Origin: an uncultured Bacteroidales bacterium
Lineage (GTDB): Bacteria; Bacteroidota; Bacteroidia; Bacteroidales; P3
Direction of reading: 5' to 3'
Assembly (NCBI GenBank): GCA_937884485.1
Contig: CALGCG010000016.1
Span: 1-63,038 of the forward strand
DNA length: 63,038 nucleotides
Notes under the pieces: generated by a model
Databases searched by the model: none
Seen by the model: the letters and a program-made list of their open reading frames with translations, nothing else
Told to the model about the DNA's origin: nothing
In this document: positions 7,846 through 16,985 of the stretch, in pieces
How the letters are laid out: each line of letters begins with the position of its first letter
Numbering within the stretch: position 1 is the stretch's first letter
Program-made: the position numbers and the translations under genes

Positions 7846-10061
7846 TTGAGAAAGTAATGTTTGAAGATATAATAAATAGTATCGACCATAGTTCAAATGG
7901 AGAATTTCTTGATTTCAATTTAATTCAATCATGCTCACAATTATTGGCATTGGGAGATAGTGAAAGTCTTTCCCAAGTTGAGAGGATTGTAATTCATGTG
8001 TTAGATAAATGGAGTATAATCCCAGGCGATTTAAAAGCCATTTGGTGTGATATTATTGAAGCAGTTGGATATTATCCATATTTACAAAGATGTTATGAAG
8101 AAAATAGCGAAGAAACCACACTCGCAGAAAAGATACGACAACAATACCATAAATCACATTATATAGAAAATGTATATATGCATTCTGAACAAAAGAAAAT
8201 ATCCGATTTTATTTTCATGGGGAGGAATGTTGTTGTAAGTGCTCCAACAAGTTTTGGGAAAAGTTTACTTATTGAAGAAATTGTTTCATCTCGCAAATAT
8301 AAAAATATTGTTGTGATCCAACCGACATTGGCATTACTTGATGAGACAAGACGAAAATTGAAAAAATATAATCAGTTCTATAAAATAATTGTGAGGACAA
8401 CTCAACCGCCTTCTTCAGAGCAGGGCAATTTATTTCTATTGACAGCAGAAAGGGTTGTTGAATATGGTGAATTTCCTAAAATTGATTTTTTGATTATAGA
8501 CGAATTCTATAAATTAAGCATAAAGCGTATGGATAGTGTAAGGAAAGGGGTAAACAACAATGACAGAGTAAATGCTCTTAACAACGCATTCCTACGTTTA
8601 TATAATATGTATAGACCTCAGTTTTATTTTTTGGGACCTAATGCGTCAATCTCTGATACTTTCAAGAAGCGATATGATGTCAAGTACTTTGATACTTCAT
8701 ATTCTTTGGTTGATAGTCAAATTATAGATATGACAAAATCATATAATGTGGATTTGCCAAAAAGGAAACGAGAGATTGCAAAGAATGCAGCTTTATATAA
8801 ACTATTAAATGAAAAACTGAGAAATGAACAAACATTAGTGTTCTGTTCAAGTCCTTCTCGTTGCCGAAAAATAGCAGATGGATATTTCCGTTTTTTGGAA
8901 AACGAAAGGCATCTTGAACGAAATCTACCAATTTGTGACTGGATGGATGAATCTTTTCCCAAATGGAGCCTAAATAAGTACATCAAATTCGGAATAGGAA
9001 TACATGACGCATCTCTTCCAAAACATATAGGAAATAGTATTGTTAGATATTTCAATCAAAAAGAATTAAACGTAATCTTTTGTACTTCAACAATTATTGA
9101 GGGTGTTAATACGAGCGCCCATAATGTTGTTATTTTTGATGACAATAAGGGTGGAAACAAATTGGATTATTTCGATTTTTGTAATATTAAAGGACGTGCT
9201 GGCCGTATGATGGAGCATTATATCGGATACATTTATAATTTCATACCGACCCCTCCTAAAATGAAATTATCTATTGATATTCCATTCTGTGATCAGGAAG
9301 ATATTTCTTCTGAAATATTAGTAAATATCAAAAAAAATGAAGTCATATTACCCAACCAAGAAAGGTATAAGAAATTAAATGAGATTCCAGAGGAGTTGCT
9401 AAGCATTTTTAAAAAGAATGGTGTTAGTATAATCAATCAAATAAAAACATTAGATTATATTATTCAAAAGGTTAAACAAAAAACATGGAAGGAGATAACA
9501 TGGAAAAACCTACCCAATTGGGACAATCTATTAGCTACATTTAATATTGCTAAAGAATGCGACCTCCTTCCATTTGACAATTGTATATTAAATGTAAATC
9601 AATTATGTACAATTCTTTCCTCATACATGAGAAACAAGAGCCTTACCCATTTGGTTGAAGAACAATACAAATATCTTTGTGAAAAAAAAGAAACAGGTGA
9701 CGAGAATTGCTATGACACTGCTGTAGAAAAAGTATTTAGGATACATAGAACATGGTTCCAGTATGTGATACCTAAGTCATTAAGAGTGATTGACTCATTA
9801 CAGAGATATGCTTTTGAGAAAAATAACTTGCCAGCGGGTTCATACAGTTATTATGTGCAAGAGTTGGAATCAGATTTTTTGCCATCTAATTTGACCGCTT
9901 TGGTAGAGTATGGTCTTCCTGCTTCAACAATTCGTAAATTTTCTTCTCATATTCCAAATAAGATGACAGAAGATGAGGTGCTTGCGTTTGTAAGAAAAAA
10001 TTCAATTAAAATTAAAGGTTTATTATCAAATTACGAACAAGAACTATTAAGTCTTATTTAA
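7842..10061 (+). CDS. hamB: Hachiman anti-phage defence helicase HamB
   Basis: Superfamily 2 helicase partner of HamA, thought to survey DNA and restrain or release the nuclease. 739 residues. Walker A is APTSFGKS (134-141), motif Ia lies near IQPTLALLDETRRK, motif II is the variant DEFY (220-223), motif V region is CTSTIIEGVNT and motif VI is KGRAGRMMEHYIG. The rest is a C-terminal helical region without recognised motifs. The start overlaps the hamA stop. It is the last gene of the AT-rich block; composition returns to normal in the following 413-nt gap. The DEFY motif and the DUF1837 partner separate it from other defence helicases. Confidence 0.87.
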   Translation: MIEKVMFEDIINSIDHSSNGEFLDFNLIQSCSQLLALGDSESLSQVERIVIHVLDKWSIIPGDLKAIWCDIIEAVGYYPYLQRCYEENSEETTLAEKIRQQYHKSHYIENVYMHSEQKKISDFIFMGRNVVVSAPTSFGKSLLIEEIVSSRKYKNIVVIQPTLALLDETRRKLKKYNQFYKIIVRTTQPPSSEQGNLFLLTAERVVEYGEFPKIDFLIIDEFYKLSIKRMDSVRKGVNNNDRVNALNNAFLRLYNMYRPQFYFLGPNASISDTFKKRYDVKYFDTSYSLVDSQIIDMTKSYNVDLPKRKREIAKNAALYKLLNEKLRNEQTLVFCSSPSRCRKIADGYFRFLENERHLERNLPICDWMDESFPKWSLNKYIKFGIGIHDASLPKHIGNSIVRYFNQKELNVIFCTSTIIEGVNTSAHNVVIFDDNKGGNKLDYFDFCNIKGRAGRMMEHYIGYIYNFIPTPPKMKLSIDIPFCDQEDISSEILVNIKKNEVILPNQERYKKLNEIPEELLSIFKKNGVSIINQIKTLDYIIQKVKQKTWKEITWKNLPNWDNLLATFNIAKECDLLPFDNCILNVNQLCTILSSYMRNKSLTHLVEEQYKYLCEKKETGDENCYDTAVEKVFRIHRTWFQYVIPKSLRVIDSLQRYAFEKNNLPAGSYSYYVQELESDFLPSNLTALVEYGLPASTIRKFSSHIPNKMTEDEVLAFVRKNSIKIKGLLSNYEQELLSLI

Positions 10062-10205
10062 GAAACGCAATACTATTCTAATGTTAGTGCACCCACAATT
10101 TAGGATATCAGTAAAACTGTTTTTGCGTAACCTACGAAAGGAAAGATGAGAAAATCCCATTTCTAAACAACAGAATGTCTGTGTAAACAATTGTTAAACA
10201 AAATA

Positions 10206-10355
10206 ATGGTAGTCGGATATTTGTACTTTGACGAGTATATTGTTGCGAGCGAACCGCACAAGTGGAAACGAGCGGTGGCCTGGAAGGTTGCCATCAGCCT
10301 GCTGACAGTGGACAGGAAACTGGACAATCGTCGAAGGATCACCGAAGGGACATAG
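10206..10355 (+). CDS. Possible 49-residue small protein or gene remnant
   Basis: A short open frame (MVVGYLYFDEYIVASE ... RRRITEGT) with GC like the host genes, in the 413-nt hamB-fic gap. It has no ribosome site and I recognise no family. It could be the tail of a displaced gene left when hamAB entered the operon. Apart from this frame and the repeats at 10383-10460, I see nothing in the gap. Confidence 0.25.
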   Translation: MVVGYLYFDEYIVASEPHKWKRAVAWKVAISLLTVDRKLDNRRRITEGT

Positions 10356-10382
10356 AAGGAGTGTTGAACAAATAAAAATATG

Positions 10383-10460
10383 AAAAATGTGATTTTTGAT
10401 GTGATTTTTGGTCAAAAAATGTGATTTTTCCCACCAAATTAAGCCGAAAAATGTGATAAT
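10383..10460. promoter_or_regulatory. Four ATGTGAT direct repeats upstream of fic 2
   Basis: ATGTGAT occurs at 10387, 10399, 10419 and 10451, three times as AAAATGTGATTTTT-like cores, and nowhere comparably clustered nearby. The last copy is 18 nt before the fic ATG (10475). The layout suggests operator sites for a DNA-binding protein, possibly the winged-helix C-terminus of the Fic protein itself. Confidence 0.5.
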
Positions 10461-10474
10461 ATAAAGATAAGACA

Positions 10475-11686
10475 ATGAAAGATAGCAGTTTGGATTTTAG
10501 CGAGTACATACGTCAAGAAGAACCCACGAAACGGGAGGCTGCATACGCTTGGAGTACTGCCATTGGACTTCAGGCGGTGGATGGTCTGAAGACATCGGAC
10601 TATCTGAACGATTTGGCACGGCGGAATATCGAAGGTGAAATCACAATTGACGAGGTGGACAGGCTTTTGAAAAGCTATTATGAGAGCAAGACCGTGCGTG
10701 ATGCGGACGATGATGACAAGGAAGAGGCAGACAAGGCCTCGAAAAACATCAAAAGAATACTCTCATCCGATACACTCAACTTCACAACCAACGGCCTTGT
10801 CAGCCTTCATCGTCGTATATTCGAGGACGTTTTCAAACACGCGGGCGAACTTCGCCATTATGACATCACCAAGAAGGAGTGGGTGTTGGAGGGTGACACT
10901 GTGCGTTATCTGAACTGGGAAGACCTGCGTGGCGCTCTCGACTATGACATCGAACAGGAACGCAATTTCGTTTACAAAGGGAAAAGCCAAGACGAGACTG
11001 TTGCACACATAACCAGATTTGTATCGGGGATTTGGCAGATTCACGCTTTCCCTGAAGGCAACACTCGTACCACTGCCGTTTTCACAATCCTTTATTTACG
11101 TTCGTTGGGGTTTGATGTTGAGAATGACCTTTTTGCCAGTCACTCGTGGTATTTCCGCAATGCGCTGGTACGAGCCAACTATCGTAATGTGGCCAAGGGA
11201 ATAGACTATACACCTGTGTATTTGGAGCGTTTCTTCCGCAATTTGCTGTTGGGCGAGCAGTGGGACCTAAGAAACCGTTACCTACATATCCATCCGACCC
11301 AAGAATGGAGTGTACAACCCAATCTCGCACCCCCCACAAGCACCCCCACAAGTACCCCCACAAGTACCCCCACAAGTACCCCTACAAGTACCCCCACAAG
11401 TTCACTTATAAATAACTTAAATCCAAATAGTAAATTCTATACAAGTAATGATTTAATAATTGAGCTTATACTTGCAATAGGGGACGAGGAGTTGGGCATA
11501 AAACAGATAATGGAGAACAAAGGACTAAAGGATCGCAAGAATTTCATTGACTATCATCTTGAGCCTGCTATGAAGGAGAAGTTTGTACGCCGGAAATACC
11601 CCGACCGACCAAACCACCCCCGACAAAAATATCTGCTCACGGTAAAGGGCGTGGCACTATATAACGAATTAACAAAAGGAGAATAG
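10475..11686 (+). CDS. Fic-domain protein with N-terminal VbhA-like region and Thr/Pro repeat linker
   Basis: Second predicted Fic AMP-transferase, 403 residues. The N-terminal ~70 residues (IGLQAVDGL ... RRNIEGEITIDEVDRLLKSYY) resemble a fused VbhA-type antitoxin domain, but the SxxxEG inhibitory motif would read LQAVDG, so inhibition may be altered. The Fic core motif is HAFPEGNTRT at 190-199, a Fic variant with Thr in place of the second Gly. Residues about 287-310 are a TSTP-type repeat linker encoded by a 12-bp tandem repeat. The C-terminal ~85 residues look like a winged-helix domain. The stop is 4 nt before hsdR, so expression is tied to the restriction subunit. Confidence 0.9.
   Translation: MKDSSLDFSEYIRQEEPTKREAAYAWSTAIGLQAVDGLKTSDYLNDLARRNIEGEITIDEVDRLLKSYYESKTVRDADDDDKEEADKASKNIKRILSSDTLNFTTNGLVSLHRRIFEDVFKHAGELRHYDITKKEWVLEGDTVRYLNWEDLRGALDYDIEQERNFVYKGKSQDETVAHITRFVSGIWQIHAFPEGNTRTTAVFTILYLRSLGFDVENDLFASHSWYFRNALVRANYRNVAKGIDYTPVYLERFFRNLLLGEQWDLRNRYLHIHPTQEWSVQPNLAPPTSTPTSTPTSTPTSTPTSTPTSSLINNLNPNSKFYTSNDLIIELILAIGDEELGIKQIMENKGLKDRKNFIDYHLEPAMKEKFVRRKYPDRPNHPRQKYLLTVKGVALYNELTKGE
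11333..11404 (+). repeat. 12-bp in-frame tandem repeat (ACAAGTACCCCC x6) in fic 2
   Basis: About six units of ACAAGTACCCCC, with one C and one T variant, encode Thr-Ser-Thr-Pro repeats between the Fic core and the C-terminal domain. Because 12 is a multiple of 3, gain or loss of units would change linker length without breaking the frame. Confidence 0.9.
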
Positions 11687-11690
11687 CATT

Positions 11691-14600
11691 ATGCCGTATT
11701 TTAACGAAAAGCAGTTGGAAGAATCGATTATAGCCTTGTTGCAGGAACAGGGGTACGAGCACGTGAAAGGTGAAGCGATTGAGCGCGACCTTGACGAGGT
11801 GGTGCTGCGCGACGACCTGCGAACATATCTGCGCAACCGCTACAGTAGCGACGGCATCACCGACACCGAGGTGGAAGCCGCCATACGCGTCATCGTGCAG
11901 AAGCAGGGTCTGTCGCTCTACGAGGAGAACCGGCACACGCTGAGCCTGCTGATGGACGGCTTTTCGCTGAAGCGCGAGGACGCTTCGAAGCAGAACCTCT
12001 ACATCTACCCCATCGCCTACGACGAGAAGAACCTGCGTCACAACATCTTCAAGGTGGTGAATCAATTCGACATCGTCGAAGGCGAACACCGCATCCCCGA
12101 TGCCATCGTCTTCGTCAACGGCCTGCCCGTGGTGGTATTCGAGTTCAAGAATGCCCTGAAGCAGAACACCACCATCGAGGATGCCTACAAGCAGCTCACC
12201 ATCCGCTACCGGAGGGATATCCCCTCGCTGTTCAAATACACGGCCTTCATCGTCATCTCCGACGGGGTGAACAACAAGTTCGGCACGCTCTATACGCCCT
12301 ACGAGTTCTTCTACGCCTGGCGCAAAGTGAATGCCAAGGACAAGGCGGGCGACGGCATCAGCTCGCTGCGGACTATGATTGCTGGCCTGATGCGCAAAGA
12401 CCGCCTTATCGACGTTATACGCAACTTCGTCTATTTCCCCGACACCTCCAAGGACGAGCAGAAGTTCATCTGCCGCTATCCGCAGTATTTCGCGGCCCGC
12501 GCCCTGTACCAGAACATACTCAACCACAGCAAACTCAATCCCGGCGGCGACGGCAAGGGAGGCACCTACTTCGGTGCCACGGGCTGCGGCAAGTCGCTGA
12601 CAATGTTGTTCCTCTCGCGCCTGCTGATGAAGAGCAAAGCCCTGTGCAGCCCTACCATCATACTTATCACCGACCGCACCGACTTGGACGACCAGCTATC
12701 GCGCCTGCTGCTGAATGCCAAGCAGTTTGTTGGCGACAACACGATAGAGCAGGTGGAGAGCCGCGACGACCTGCGACAGAAACTGCAGGGACGCACCAGC
12801 GGCGGCGTGTTTCTGACGACGATACAAAAATTCTCCAAAGACATCAACCTGCTCTCCAACCGCGCCAACATCATCTGCATCAGCGACGAAGCCCATCGCA
12901 CACAGACAAGCCTCGACGAGAAAATCGAGATAACCGACAAGGGCGTCCGCCGCTCGTTCGGCTTCGCCAAATACCTGCGCGACTCGCTGCCCAACGCCAC
13001 CTACGTCGGTTTCACAGGCACTCCCATCGACGCCACGCTGGATGTCTTTGGCGGCATCGTGGACGAATACTCGATGATTGAAGCCGTGAACGACGGCATC
13101 ACCAAGACCATTATGTACGAGGGGCGCGCCTCGCACGTGTTTGCCGACAGCGAGTTGGTCAAGCAAATCGAAGCCTACTACGACAAATGTGCCGAAGAGG
13201 GTTCGACGGACTATCAGATAGAGGAAAGCAAGCGGGCGATGACGCAGATGAGCGTGCTGCTGAGCAGTCCCGACCTGATACACCGTCTGGCTGTAGACTT
13301 CGTCCAACACTACGAGCGTCGGGTGGAGGAAGGCAGCACCGTGAAGGGTAAAGCGATGATTGTCTGCGCCACGCGCGAAATAGGCTATGCCATATACAAG
13401 GAGATAATCGCCTTGCGCCCCGAATGGGCAGAGAAGAAAATATGCAGCGACGGCGAGCAGCTGACGAAAGAAGAGGCTGAAAAGATAAAGCCCATCGAGA
13501 AAATCAAGATGGTATTCATCCGCCAGAAGGACGACGACCCCGAACTGTACAACCTGCTGGGCACCGACGAGGAACGCAAACGGCTCGACCTGCAGTTCAA
13601 AGAAGCCAAGTCGAACTTCAAGATAGCCATCGTTGTGGATATGTGGATAACGGGCTTCGACGTGCCCTGTCTGGACACTATGTATTGCTACAAGCCGCTG
13701 CAGATGCACACGCTGATTCAAACCGTCAGCCGTGTGAACCGCAACTATCCAGGCAAAGACAAGGGCCTGATAGTGGACTACTTGGGCATAAAGAAGAAAT
13801 TCAACCAGGCAATGAAGCGCTACGCCAACGGCGGACAGAACGAGACGCCTGTCGAAACCATCGACAACGCCGTCAAGCTGTTCAAAGACGAGCTCGACTT
13901 GCTGCGGCGTATGTTCAATGGGTTTGACTACAGCAAGTTCTTCACTGGCACACCTCTGGAGCAACTGGACGCATTGCAGATTGCCGCCGAGCGCATACAG
14001 CAGACCGACGAGCTGGAGAAACGTTTTATGAAGCACGTGGGCATAATGAAGTCGGCATACAATATGTGTACAGGCGACGACCGCGTCGCCAGAGAAGAGG
14101 TGAACGACGTGCATTTCTTTTCGGGCGTGCGTTCCATCATCTACAAGACCACCACTGGCGAGTCGCCGGATGCCACGCAGATGAACCGCCACGTGCTGCA
14201 ACTGGTCAACGAAGCACTCGTATCGGAGGAGGTGGTCGCCATCAACACGATGCGGCTCGACAATACGGAGCAGATAGACCTGCTGGCCTCTCAGTATATG
14301 GAGAAACTGAAACGGCTGCCCTATCAGAACACCAAGGTGAAACTGATGGAACAGCTTCTGAAAAGGGTTATCGACAGCGTGAAGAAGGTGAACAAGGTCA
14401 AGGCAGTCAGTTTCACCAACCGCCTGAACGGCATTATCGACAAGTACAACGACCGTTCGGACGACATCGTGCTGGCCGACGAGATAGTGACCGAGGTGGC
14501 CAACCAGCTAGCACAACTGTTCGAGGAAATCAAGAAAGACAGCGTCTTGCCTGAAGGCATTCCCAACATCGAGGTTAAAGCCTTCTACGACATACTGAAA

Positions 14601-14927
14601 TCCGTGGCCGAACAGTACGGATTTCTAAACGAATATACCGAAGAGCAGTACATCGCCCTTGCCAAAGATGTCAAGAACGTTGTCGACGACAAGACACAAT
14701 ACATCGACTGGGACAAGAAAGCAGACATCAAGGCGCAGCTAAAGGTGCAGATTATCCTCACGCTGGCAAAGCACAAATACCCGCCTGCCACACGCGACGA
14801 AGTCTTCAAGGCCATCTTCGAACAGGCAGAGAACTTCAAGAAGAACAGAAACGCCACGCCTCATGATTCGGTGCGTCCATACCAGAATAATGAGGATTAC
14901 GAAAGAATAATGGTGTCGGAAGGCTAA
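11691..14927 (+). CDS. hsdR: Type I restriction endonuclease subunit HsdR
   Basis: Restriction and ATP-dependent translocation subunit, 1,078 residues. The N-terminal nuclease has D137 and E151-F-K153 (PDAIVFVNG ... FEFKN). The SF2 motor has Walker A GATGCGKS (295-302), DEAH (399-402), GFTGTP (motif III) and, further on, the WITGFDVPCLDT and TVSRVNRNYPG motifs. A C-terminal helical region contacts HsdM in homologues. Codon use matches hsdM, so hsdM and hsdR look like the original frame of the operon, with fic, hamAB and fic nested in it. The stop is followed by a 108-nt gap without clear signals. Confidence 0.96.
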   Translation: MPYFNEKQLEESIIALLQEQGYEHVKGEAIERDLDEVVLRDDLRTYLRNRYSSDGITDTEVEAAIRVIVQKQGLSLYEENRHTLSLLMDGFSLKREDASKQNLYIYPIAYDEKNLRHNIFKVVNQFDIVEGEHRIPDAIVFVNGLPVVVFEFKNALKQNTTIEDAYKQLTIRYRRDIPSLFKYTAFIVISDGVNNKFGTLYTPYEFFYAWRKVNAKDKAGDGISSLRTMIAGLMRKDRLIDVIRNFVYFPDTSKDEQKFICRYPQYFAARALYQNILNHSKLNPGGDGKGGTYFGATGCGKSLTMLFLSRLLMKSKALCSPTIILITDRTDLDDQLSRLLLNAKQFVGDNTIEQVESRDDLRQKLQGRTSGGVFLTTIQKFSKDINLLSNRANIICISDEAHRTQTSLDEKIEITDKGVRRSFGFAKYLRDSLPNATYVGFTGTPIDATLDVFGGIVDEYSMIEAVNDGITKTIMYEGRASHVFADSELVKQIEAYYDKCAEEGSTDYQIEESKRAMTQMSVLLSSPDLIHRLAVDFVQHYERRVEEGSTVKGKAMIVCATREIGYAIYKEIIALRPEWAEKKICSDGEQLTKEEAEKIKPIEKIKMVFIRQKDDDPELYNLLGTDEERKRLDLQFKEAKSNFKIAIVVDMWITGFDVPCLDTMYCYKPLQMHTLIQTVSRVNRNYPGKDKGLIVDYLGIKKKFNQAMKRYANGGQNETPVETIDNAVKLFKDELDLLRRMFNGFDYSKFFTGTPLEQLDALQIAAERIQQTDELEKRFMKHVGIMKSAYNMCTGDDRVAREEVNDVHFFSGVRSIIYKTTTGESPDATQMNRHVLQLVNEALVSEEVVAINTMRLDNTEQIDLLASQYMEKLKRLPYQNTKVKLMEQLLKRVIDSVKKVNKVKAVSFTNRLNGIIDKYNDRSDDIVLADEIVTEVANQLAQLFEEIKKDSVLPEGIPNIEVKAFYDILKSVAEQYGFLNEYTEEQYIALAKDVKNVVDDKTQYIDWDKKADIKAQLKVQIILTLAKHKYPPATRDEVFKAIFEQAENFKKNRNATPHDSVRPYQNNEDYERIMVSEG

Positions 14928-15035
14928 TCGGATGCATGATCTGGTGAGCTGTTTTTCCTCTCCGTGGCGCAATATTTTTTACAAACTTTCGTTAAAAAGG
15001 GCGTCATGGATAAAGAATAAACGAGATAAATAAGA

Positions 15036-15755
15036 ATGAATATGGATAATACCCCTACACCACACATTGGCGCACGGAAAGGCGAGATTGCCGAGACCGT
15101 CATTATGGCGGGCGACCCGCTGCGCGTCAAGTTCATGGCCGAGAACTACCTGGAGAATCCCGTGCTTTTCAACCAGGTACGCGGCATGCTGGGCTACACC
15201 GGCATGCTGGGCGGCCGCCGCATCAGCGTCATGGGCCACGGCATGGGCGGCCCCTCGATAGGCATCTACACCTACGAGCTCTTCAACTTCTACGACGTGC
15301 AGACCATCATCCGCGTGGGCTCCGCCGGTTCCATCCAGGAGGACCTCCACGTGGGCGACATCGTCATCGCCACCGGTGCCTGCACCAACTCCAACTACGC
15401 TGCGCAGTACGAGCTGCCCGGCACCTTCGCCCCCATCGCCGACTTCCAGCTGGCGCGCCGCGCCGTGGAGGCCTGCGAGCGCATGGGCTACCGCCACAAA
15501 GTGGGCAACGTGCTCTCGTCCGACATGTTCTACGCCGTCAACGCCCACAACGACCGCTGGCAGCGCATGGGCGTGCTTGCCGTGGAGATGGAGATTGCGC
15601 AGCTCTACATGAACGCGGCCTACGCCAAAAAGAAGGCCCTCGGCATCTGCACCGTCTCCGACCACCTCCTCACCGGCGAAGCCACCACCTCCGAACAGCG
15701 CCAGACCACCTTCACCAAGATGATGGACGTGGCGTTTGAGATAGTTATGAGTTAA
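15036..15755 (+). CDS. deoD: Purine-nucleoside phosphorylase DeoD
   Basis: Cleaves purine (deoxy)nucleosides to base and (deoxy)ribose-1-phosphate for salvage. 239 residues, typical hexameric DeoD type. Visible are IGARKGEIAETVIMAGDPLR at the N-terminus (phosphate site), GHGMGGPS and the VEMEIAQLY purine-site segment. A second possible start two codons in (MDNTPT) would be equally good. The final residues V-M-S and the stop codon are supplied by a GTTATGAGTTAA repeat array that continues past the gene, so the extreme C-terminus may be recent. Confidence 0.95.
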   Translation: MNMDNTPTPHIGARKGEIAETVIMAGDPLRVKFMAENYLENPVLFNQVRGMLGYTGMLGGRRISVMGHGMGGPSIGIYTYELFNFYDVQTIIRVGSAGSIQEDLHVGDIVIATGACTNSNYAAQYELPGTFAPIADFQLARRAVEACERMGYRHKVGNVLSSDMFYAVNAHNDRWQRMGVLAVEMEIAQLYMNAAYAKKKALGICTVSDHLLTGEATTSEQRQTTFTKMMDVAFEIVMS

Positions 15756-15777
15756 GAGTTATGAGTTAAGGGTTATG
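15744..15777. repeat. 7-bp tandem repeat overlapping deoD stop
   Basis: GTTATGA/GTTAAGA units in a strict 7-bp period, overlapping the last four codons and stop of deoD. It is the first of at least six such arrays in the window. Confidence 0.85.
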
Positions 15778-15858
15778 AAAAAAATATTGTCCTGTACAAT
15801 AATTTAGTTAAATTTACGTTAATAGGGCAAATTGTTTAACAACTAAAACTGTAACATT

Positions 15859-16584
15859 ATGAAGATTACCAACAAGATGTTTGCCGAATGTCTGGGTACA
15901 TTCGTGCTGGTGCTCGGCGGTTGCGGTACCGCGCTGTTCGGACACGTAGGTTTCCTCGGTGTGGCCATTGCCTTCGGCCTCACTGTCATTGCTATGGCTT
16001 ACGGTGTGGGTCACATCAGCGGCGCCCACCTCAACCCCGCCGTCTCGTTCGGCGTGTGGGTCAACGGCCGTATGTCGTTGAAGGACATGCTGCTGTACTG
16101 GGTGAGCCAGTGCGTCGGCGCCATCATCGCCGGTGCTGTGCTGCTCTGCATCTGGAATGCCGCCAGCCTTGGTGCCACGGGCGTCTTCGCCGCCAACGGC
16201 TACGGCGCTGAGTTCGCCGCCGCCACCGGCAACGCCGACTACCTCAGCGTCAGCTGCGGCGGTGCCTTCCTGGTCGAGGCCCTGCTGACCTTCGTCTTCC
16301 TGATGGTCATCCTCGGCGTCACCGACGACCGCCACGCCAACGGCAAGTTCGGCGGCCTGGCCATCGGTCTCACCCTGGTGCTCATCCACCTCATCAGCAT
16401 CCCGCTGACCAACACCAGCGTCAACCCCGCCCGCTCGCTGAGCCAGGCCCTCTTCAGCAACGCTGAAGGCTGGAGCGCCTGCAGCCAGCTGTGGCTCTTC
16501 ATCGTGGCCCCGCTCGTGGGTGCCGGTCTCGCCGGCCTGTGCTACAAGTTCCTCGGTGGCTGCAAAAGCTGCGAGAAGAAATAA
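15859..16584 (+). CDS. aqpZ: Aquaporin Z-type water channel
   Basis: Inner-membrane water channel of the MIP family, 241 residues, six membrane spans and two half-helices. The NPA boxes are at 59-61 (HLNPAVSFG) and 189-191 (VNPARS), with the selectivity-filter Arg after the second, as in water-specific members. The C-terminus carries a short Cys-containing tail (GGCKSCEKK). It has its own strong terminator (16615-16653). The upstream leader has no clear TAnnTTTG box; TAATTTAG near 15803 is the closest. Confidence 0.94.
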   Translation: MKITNKMFAECLGTFVLVLGGCGTALFGHVGFLGVAIAFGLTVIAMAYGVGHISGAHLNPAVSFGVWVNGRMSLKDMLLYWVSQCVGAIIAGAVLLCIWNAASLGATGVFAANGYGAEFAAATGNADYLSVSCGGAFLVEALLTFVFLMVILGVTDDRHANGKFGGLAIGLTLVLIHLISIPLTNTSVNPARSLSQALFSNAEGWSACSQLWLFIVAPLVGAGLAGLCYKFLGGCKSCEKK

Positions 16585-16614
16585 CACCTGCTTGCAATAG
16601 GCAAGAATGAAAAA

Positions 16615-16653
16615 AGAGAGGCTCCCTCATCGCGAGGGAGCCTCTCTTTTTTT
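16615..16653 (+). terminator. Intrinsic terminator of aqpZ
   Basis: Perfect 14-bp stem (16615-16628 with 16634-16647), 5-nt loop ATCGC, followed by a T tract. Confidence 0.93.
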
Positions 16654-16735
16654 GTTTCAGGCAGAGGTTTCGGACTTCGAAAAACCTTTCGTTTTGTCCT
16701 CTTCTTATCTGCTGCTTGTCATCTCTTTCTTTTTT

Positions 16736-16790
16736 AAGAGAGGGGTAGGAGAGGAGTAAGAGAGGAGTAAGAGGGGAGTAGGAGAAGATG
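16736..16790. repeat. 11-bp tandem repeat (AAGAGAGGAGT type)
   Basis: About five consecutive 11-bp units (AAGAGAGGGGT, AGGAGAGGAGT, AAGAGAGGAGT, AAGAGGGGAGT, AGGAGAAGATG). They sit in the ~330-nt non-coding stretch between the aqpZ terminator and the mtaB 3' end. I see nothing else there except the mtaB terminator. Confidence 0.85.
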
Positions 16791-16907
16791 CTAATTATCA
16801 GCGTGTTGTGTTTGGCGTTTTTCCGGGTGAAACAGGCTGTTTTGAAAAAAAATGAAACGGGTTTGTCAATCTGTTGATTATCAATAGCGTAGTTGCTTTA
16901 TGGGTAT

Positions 16908-16952
16908 AAAAAAAGGCTCCTTGCCGGCAGGATGGCAAGGAGCGTTCTTTTT
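16908..16952 (-). terminator. Bidirectional hairpin terminator after mtaB
   Basis: A 10-bp stem GCTCCTTGCC/GGCAAGGAGC (16916-16925, 16934-16943), with T runs on both strands. It serves the minus-strand mtaB and could stop read-through from aqpZ. The loop side contains TGCCGGCAGGATG, which also occurs in the palindromic repeat inside mtaB. Confidence 0.85.
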
Positions 16953-16985
16953 TTTTGATACGGAAATGGGTGAGGGGGAGGTATG

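Noticed and set aside
15744..15860. Leader peptide or riboswitch before aqpZ
   Set aside because: Only the 7-bp array and an AT-rich leader are present; no structured element can be drawn.
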